Below, in pieces: positions 62,592-64,000 of a DNA stretch of 64,000 nt; the stretch's first letter is position 1, and each line of letters opens with the position of its first letter. The stretch is taken from positions 658,501 to 722,500 of the forward strand of contig JACVTC010000078.1 in the NCBI GenBank assembly GCA_016946835.1, in the 5' to 3' direction. The position numbers and the translations under genes were made by a program. Origin of the DNA: Neocallimastix lanati (nom. inval.) (lineage: Eukaryota > Neocallimastigomycota > Neocallimastigomycetes > Neocallimastigales > Neocallimastigaceae). Below the pieces are notes generated by a model. That model was not told where the DNA came from and did no database searches. It saw only the letters and a program-made list of their open reading frames with translations.

Positions 62592-62919
62592 TTTAATATA
62601 TAATTCAATATATCAATTTATATTAGTATTTCCAAATAAATTAAATGACCGTAAGTTAAACTATAAAAAATACAAAAATTAAATTAACCAATAGTTATTA
62701 AGATAATTTCTTTATATTTTTAATTATAAAAATTACTTTAAATAGAAATAGAACAAAAAAGTTAATGTTTAATTAATTAAAATTTTTAAATTTATTTATA
62801 TTTTTAATTAGAAAATTACTTTAAATAGAAAAAAAATTAAAATAAAAATAAATTATTAATATTAAATTACAATTTTAACTTTATATTTAATATTTTATGT
62901 ATATAATATTTTATATTTC

Positions 62920-63030
62920 ATATTTCATATTTTATATTTTATATTTTATATTTTATATTTTATATTTTATATTTTATATTTTATATTTTATATTTTATAT
63001 TTTATATTTTATATTTTATATTTTATATTC
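62920..63030. repeat. (ATATTTT)n heptamer array
   Basis: About 15 copies of a 7-bp unit, TATATTT in any register, nearly uninterrupted. The same heptamer occurs in a shorter run near 22905-22975, inside an intron of the SETD3-like gene. Confidence 0.85.
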
Positions 63031-63211
63031 TATAATATTTATAAATAATAATTATTTTATATTTAATATATAATAGTTCTTTTTGTTAAAAATTTATTGT
63101 AATCAAAATTAATTTTATTATAATATTAAAAATATCATATTTGCAGAAAATAATAAATAAAAAATTAATAAATACTGTTGAAAGTTTACTATATTTGGCT
63201 ATATATAATAT

Positions 63212-63379
63212 ATCAATATTAATGTAGATAATAAGACAACTATCTATAATAGCAAGAATGGAAATGTAAATCCTAAAACTAGACACATAGATTTAAGATA
63301 TCATAGAATAATAGAATTAACAAAAGAAGGAAAAATCAAATTTGAATATGTCAATATTAAACTTATGGGGGAATGTTAG
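63212..63379 (+). mobile_element. Relic of a Ty1/copia reverse transcriptase-RNase H
   Basis: One frame reads INVDNKTTIYNSKNGN, then VNPKTRHIDLRYHRIIEL and TKEGKIKFEYVNIK before a stop. This is the C-terminal RNase H segment of Ty1/copia polyproteins, whose hallmark is (C)DN-x-(S/T)-x-I followed by KHIDIRYH and a conserved KG-I-L-Y tail. Upstream sequence that should encode the rest of the polyprotein is not recognisable and the usual ADxLTK end is absent, so it is a short dead fragment. No flanking LTR was identified. Confidence 0.7.
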
Positions 63380-63843
63380 AAATAAGTTTAATATTAAGAT
63401 ATATATTATTTTAATATAAATAAATATAAAATAAATTTTATTATTATTAAGATTATATCTAATTATAAAATTAATGTATAATCATTGTAGCATATTAGTT
63501 CTATATGATATATTTGTTTAAGAATATGTAAATTATAAATATTTTATTTATTACAGATGCTTCCAATATAATAAACGTTTAAAATTATAAGTTTAAGCAA
63601 ATTTCTAAGATATATATATTATAAAATAATGAAATATAAATATAATAAAGATATATATTTTAATTTATCTTTTTTTAGTTCTTTGTTTTTTTATATTGTT
63701 TTTTGTTTTTTTTATAATTTTTTTTTCTCATTAAATTTATTTTTTTTTAACATTAAATACAATTATATAATACAGAAAAACAATATAAAGTATATTATAT
63801 AAAATTTTATATCATATTTTTTTTTCTTTTTTTAATTATTCTT
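63380..63843. other. AT-rich spacer
   Basis: No gene was seen. Sequence is A/T-rich between the copia relic and the possible 3' exon at the right edge. Confidence 0.5.
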
Positions 63844-64000
63844 TCAATAATGAATAGCTAATAGGTATATTTGGCGAACAGCCAACAAATTACTATCATC
63901 ACTAATACCTAAAGAACCAACAGCTTGTTGTCTATTTAAAGATTGAATTTTTATTAGCATAGAAGTTGTCAATAAATAAGAAATAGATTCATTTTAATCA
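63844..64000 (-). CDS. Possible 3'-terminal exon of a gene running off the window
   Basis: On the minus strand a frame ending at TGA (63844-63846) reads LLTTSMLIKIQSLNRQQ, AVGSLGISDDSN and LLAVRQIYLLAIHY. The composition is coding-like and the GC content rises here. Reading upstream, a TAA lies within a few bases of the window edge, so the true exon probably starts at an acceptor inside it, for example after TTTAAATAG near 63897. No family was recognised. Confidence 0.4.

Noticed and set aside
62920-63030. Possible telomere-like heptamer array
   Set aside because: The ATATTTT unit has no G run as fungal telomere repeats do, and the sequence continues normally on both sides.

Overview
The window is a very AT-rich nuclear genome segment. 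The genes are rich in introns (GT-AG, mostly 50-150 bp), and long homopolymer, (ATT)n and (TTTA)n tracts run through introns, intergenic DNA and even coding sequence as asparagine runs. I could assemble nine complete gene models whose exon lengths sum to whole codons, plus one decayed gene, several repeat relics and one weak coding trace at the right edge. Three genes encode axonemal proteins. Others carry fungal-type architectures: Set2 with AWS-SET-postSET-WW-SRI, a Bzz1-like F-BAR/C1/SH3 gene, and an HSF regulator. Together with the extreme AT content and poly-Asn, this points to a flagellated (zoospore-forming) fungus, most likely an anaerobic gut fungus (Neocallimastigomycota). The placement is inference; Dictyostelium is argued against by the axonemal dynein genes.

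Layout. 595-7137 (+) is the CCR4-NOT scaffold NOT1/CNOT1. 8632-13786 (-) is the histone H3K36 methyltransferase SET2, convergent with NOT1 and carrying a very large Asn-rich insertion. 13787-18004 is gene-poor, with a tRNA-like SINE candidate and coding-like remnants. 18005-19410 (-) is an HSF-domain transcription factor. 22165-25419 (-) is a SETD3/Rubisco-LSMT-type protein lysine methyltransferase. 26283-31377 (-) is axonemal dynein intermediate chain DNAI3/WDR63. 32541-34471 (-) is a DHHC palmitoyltransferase. 35059-35385 is a polyadenylated retroposon with a 14-bp target-site duplication. 37513-41126 (+) is outer-arm dynein intermediate chain DNAI1. 41818-42400 holds copies of an interspersed repeat. 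43260-49703 (-) is an EFCAB5-like protein. 50683-53742 (+) is a BZZ1-like pseudogene. 54716-58583 (-) is a large low-complexity protein of unknown function. 58584-64000 has no convincing gene apart from a Ty1/copia RNase H relic, another copy of the interspersed repeat, and a possible 3' exon at the right edge.

The genes do not form an operon. The clearest theme is flagellar: DNAI3 (inner-arm I1 dynein), DNAI1 (outer-arm dynein) and the EFCAB5-like gene lie within about 23 kb. A second theme is gene expression (NOT1, SET2, HSF). All product names come from protein motifs read by eye; no database search was run.
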